57,231 bases of DNA from Candidatus Methylaffinis lahnbergensis. GTDB lineage: Bacteria; Pseudomonadota; Alphaproteobacteria; Rhizobiales; Beijerinckiaceae. Shown piece after piece: positions 55,214-57,231 of this stretch. The stretch lies in NCBI GenBank assembly GCA_002890675.1, contig PEFW01000018.1:1-57231 (forward strand), given 5' to 3'. A model generated the notes under the pieces. It saw only the letters and a program-made list of their open reading frames with translations, had not been told where the DNA came from and did no database searches. The translations under genes and the position numbers were made by a program. The first letter of the stretch is position 1. Each line of letters opens with the position of its first letter.

Positions 55214-56260
55214 TTATCTTGGTGCAGGGGAGCCTGCGGCTGCGTCTTGCCCTTGCCCCGCCGCCTCCACCTCGTCAGGGTCCGAGATCTCGATTTGCGG
55301 TCCGAAGCGGATATCGAGAAGTCCCCGCACGCGGACGGTTTGGCCGGTCAAGCCCGAAAGACTCGAATAAGCCGTCTCGAATGTTTCGCGGTTGCGTGGC
55401 AAGATGGTGACCGAAAAATCCCAGCCCTGGCGTGGCCCAAAGTAGAGCGTTATGCGCGGCCTCCGGCTGGCGACCCCGGTAATCCGGCCTTCGACGATAA
55501 CGGACGAGCCAGCCTTCTCGGCGAAGGACAGGCGGTCGGCCGCGGCGATGATCGCATAATACGGATCGGCCCAAAGGCCAAGCCCTGAAGATCGCGCACC
55601 GGCCTCCGCGGCGAGGAGGGCGCTCCGGCAAGGGCGCGCCGCCGCGCTTGGTTCATAGCGCGCGAGGCCGGCATCGATGAGCGCCTCGCCGACCGGCAAG
55701 CGCGCCGGTCCCGGCCGATTTGGAGCCTCCGGCGCGGCTGCGAAGACGAAGGCAACGACGCGCCCCCAGCGATCGGGGCCCGGTTCGAGCGGGCGAAACA
55801 GGATGTCTTTCCCAACGAGCCATTGGGCAAGCCGGTCTCGCGCACGAACGTCGAGATCGGGATCGCCCGGCGTCGGGCGCGGCGGATCGACGCCGGCCAT
55901 TTTGAGCCGAATGCCGCTTTCGAGAGTCAATTCGAGCCGTTCGTCGACCGAGACGACCCCACCGCTGGTGCCGCCCTCGCCCGGGCAAAGCCCGTCCGCC
56001 GCTCGCAAGCTGCTCGCGGGCGCAAGCGCCACCACGGACCCTGTGAAAAAAATGGCGAGGCAAAGGCCCGCCCCGGCGCCAAAGCGAATTTTCGCGCCCG
56101 CGAAGCCGTGCCAAGCCCCGCGCCCAAGCGCGCCAACTTTCCGCCATTGTCTTTCGCCCGGGGTGTCCCCTGTCGAACTCATCTTCGATCGCAGCCGCAT
56201 GGGACAGGTTCTAACCGATTTCGCGCCGATGAATATTCGAAAGGTTTGCGCGAGCGCCAT
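55214..56260 (-). CDS. membrane-anchored thermonuclease (SNase-fold) protein
   Basis: A 348-residue protein with an N-terminal hydrophobic helix (GLCLAIFFTGSVVALAPAS) and a Staphylococcal-nuclease fold in the middle. Strands LTLESGIRLKMAGVDPP and RDRLAQWLVGKDILFRPL, then GRVVAFVF, are like the OB-fold of SNases, though the catalytic Arg/Glu residues are less certain. The C-terminal third (FAEKAGSSVIVEGRITGVAS and on) has an OB-like pattern too. Probably exported or membrane-bound with periplasmic nucleic-acid or thermonuclease-type activity, unproven. Gap to the protease gene is 13 bases, so they form one operon. Confidence 0.75.
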   Translation of the reverse strand: MALAQTFRIFIGAKSVRTCPMRLRSKMSSTGDTPGERQWRKVGALGRGAWHGFAGAKIRFGAGAGLCLAIFFTGSVVALAPASSLRAADGLCPGEGGTSGGVVSVDERLELTLESGIRLKMAGVDPPRPTPGDPDLDVRARDRLAQWLVGKDILFRPLEPGPDRWGRVVAFVFAAAPEAPNRPGPARLPVGEALIDAGLARYEPSAAARPCRSALLAAEAGARSSGLGLWADPYYAIIAAADRLSFAEKAGSSVIVEGRITGVASRRPRITLYFGPRQGWDFSVTILPRNRETFETAYSSLSGLTGQTVRVRGLLDIRFGPQIEISDPDEVEAAGQGQDAAAGSPAPR

Positions 56261-56674
56261 GTCTCGGCGCTCCGCGCTCCGTTACGGTTCTGGAAGACGG
56301 TGCGGGAACGCTACGGGCCGCCGTGCCGAACCTCCGCCCATGCCTTTGGACCGGCGAGCATTCCGGTCAACCAGGCGACGCCTGCGCGGGCTCTTCGTTT
56401 TGCGGCGCCGACGGCCGGCGATCGGCAGAAAGAGTATAGATGATTAACAGGGCGGCTAAATTGACCGACCGGCCTCGGATCGAACTGAAAAATATATTCA
56501 AATGGACAATAGCAAAGTATTATTGCGGATAATGTCTTGATATGTGCGTAAATTTCTTCTGATATATGCATCATCTTTAGGGCTGAATGCAAATAGTTAT
56601 TATTAGTGCTTATAGTTATTCTTACCATTACGCCATCACGGGGGGTGTCGCGGCGCTGCGGTCGAATGGGCCAG
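56261..56674. other. AT-rich region upstream of pmoC
   Basis: Bases 56447-56640 are AT-rich, with TATA-like stretches (AAATATATTC, GATATGTGCG, GATATATGC), and could host transcription-factor sites for the pmo operon. No open frame supported. Confidence 0.4.
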
Positions 56675-56704
56675 TTGCAAGATCGACCGCTACCAGCCTA
56701 TAGA
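56675..56704 (+). promoter_or_regulatory. candidate sigma-70-type promoter of pmoC
   Basis: TTGCAA (56675-56680), 18 bases, TATAGA (56699-56704) resembles a -35/-10 pair. A second -10-like TATATT lies at 56752-56757. The start point cannot be decided by reading alone; both give a leader of more than 150 bp. Confidence 0.4.
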
Positions 56705-56732
56705 GGTAGGTAACACCTACCCATACAGGTAG
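56705..56732. promoter_or_regulatory. palindromic operator candidate before pmoC
   Basis: GGTAGGT-AAC-ACCTACC (56705-56721) is a perfect 7-bp inverted repeat with a 3-bp spacer; a further half-site AGGTAG lies at 56727-56732. It overlaps the region directly behind the candidate -10 box, suggesting a bound regulator. Confidence 0.5.
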
Positions 56733-56807
56733 CTATCGACCCCCCCGCCGGTATATTGTCCCGTCTCATGGCTGGCTCTAAACCAGGAACTGGAGACAGG
56801 CTGGTTT

Positions 56808-56833
56808 TTGGCGCCATCGATCTCATTGGCGCC
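56808..56833. repeat. TTGGCGCC repeats in the pmoC leader
   Basis: TTGGCGCC occurs at 56808-56815 and 56826-56833, 18 bp apart. GGCGCC is itself a palindrome, so the region could fold or bind a protein as two identical sites. Confidence 0.5.
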
Positions 56834-56915
56834 GACCCCGCGTTGGGCGGCGCCCCGTGTGTCCACGGCAAAACCCGGTCTTAATCCTCAACAGCACAGC
56901 AAAGAGGCAAGTGAC

Positions 56916-57231
56916 ATGAGCTTAGTAACAGGAACTGCGCACACCGGCGAGGCCGCGGCCGTCGCCGAGGCGCCCCTTTTCAACGGGATGCCGTTGATTC
57001 TGGGTACGATCGCGATCAACGCCTTCTATATCGGCGTTCGTATCTACGAGCAGGTTTTCGGCCAATTCGCGGGGCTCGATTCGTTCGCACCCGAGTTCAC
57101 CACCTACTGGATGACCATTCTCTACATCGAGGAGCCGGTCGAATTGATCTCCTTCCTCGCCTTGGTCGGCTGGATGTGGAAGACCCGCGACATGGACGTC
57201 GCAAACGTCGCCCCGCGCGAGGAAATGCGCC
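56916..57231 (+). CDS. pmoC: particulate methane monooxygenase subunit C, 5' part
   Basis: ATG 56916 behind GAGG. The first 105 residues match PmoC: an N-terminal tail (MSLVTGTAHTGEAAAVAEAP), then the first transmembrane segments (GMPLILGTIAINAFYIGVRI, FTTYWMTILYIEEPVELISF) and VGWMWKTRDMDV. PmoC is a subunit of the copper enzyme that oxidises methane to methanol in the intracytoplasmic membrane; it usually heads a pmoCAB operon. The gene leaves the window, so pmoA and pmoB cannot be seen. AmoC (ammonia oxidiser) is similar; the rest of the window favours a methanotroph. Confidence 0.92.
   Translation, partial: MSLVTGTAHTGEAAAVAEAPLFNGMPLILGTIAINAFYIGVRIYEQVFGQFAGLDSFAPEFTTYWMTILYIEEPVELISFLALVGWMWKTRDMDVANVAPREEMR

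Overview
The window reads as a chromosomal segment of a high-GC alphaproteobacterial methanotroph. The strongest clue is the start of a particulate methane monooxygenase subunit C gene (pmoC) that runs off the right edge. Alphaproteobacterial hallmarks are the mnmG-rsmG-parA-parB block with two perfect parS sites, a bacterial phosphatidylcholine synthase, rpsO-pnp, and a family of Omp25-like barrels. A Beijerinckiaceae or Methylocystaceae type II methanotroph fits best; the genus is inference and cannot be fixed from the sequence alone.

Layout. Bases 1-8.3 kb are a decayed accessory zone. It holds a broken response-regulator fragment, a DUF3892 protein, an ABC exporter whose permease is frameshifted twice, a truncated IS630 element, a cupredoxin next to a barrel fragment, small membrane peptides, three copies or part-copies of an interspersed repeat, a broken integrase, a receiver-domain protein and tRNA-Trp. 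Bases 8.4-13.5 kb are a minus-strand set that looks like one operon: a two-domain ABC permease, an ATPase with an extra C-terminal domain, a Tat-exported multicopper oxidase and a cupin. Bases 13.8-19.7 kb hold a wrecked multicopper oxidase and cytochrome c pair, a GH25 lysozyme lipoprotein, murI and two glycosyltransferases. Bases 20-25.7 kb hold ruvB, a lytic transglycosylase remnant, aqpZ, a frameshifted NTF2-like gene and glcD.

Bases 25.8-27.9 kb contain the most interesting compact system, a bufA-bufB-bufC (bufferin) cluster. It encodes a Cys-rich secreted precursor, an MNIO (DUF692) modifying enzyme and a DUF2063 partner, behind a sequence resembling an ECF sigma-factor promoter. Bases 28.3-36 kb are the chromosome-partition locus: an AT-rich orphan gene, two parS sites, mnmG, rsmG, an alpha/beta-hydrolase-TPR gene cut by an 86-bp IS630 end, then parA and parB. 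Bases 36-44.3 kb carry a His-rich secreted protein, pcs, rpsO-pnp, a BY-kinase-like protein without its Walker A lysine, and a membrane-anchored SGNH hydrolase. Bases 44.6-50.4 kb are a same-strand array of five Omp25-like barrel genes plus one remnant, four of the intact genes and the remnant being followed by near-identical hairpin terminators. Bases 50.9-56.3 kb have an IS110 remnant, an M3 oligopeptidase, a TPR remnant, an M48 lipoprotein protease and a nuclease-fold protein. A long non-coding leader with a perfect palindrome precedes pmoC.

Taken together, several genes suit a copper-dependent life: pmoC, the bufferin cluster, a cupredoxin, one intact and one broken multicopper oxidase, and a His-rich periplasmic protein. 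The window is also rich in frameshifted or truncated genes and insertion-sequence scars (IS630, IS5, IS110). This suggests recent decay, although single-base sequencing errors could explain some of the frameshifts.
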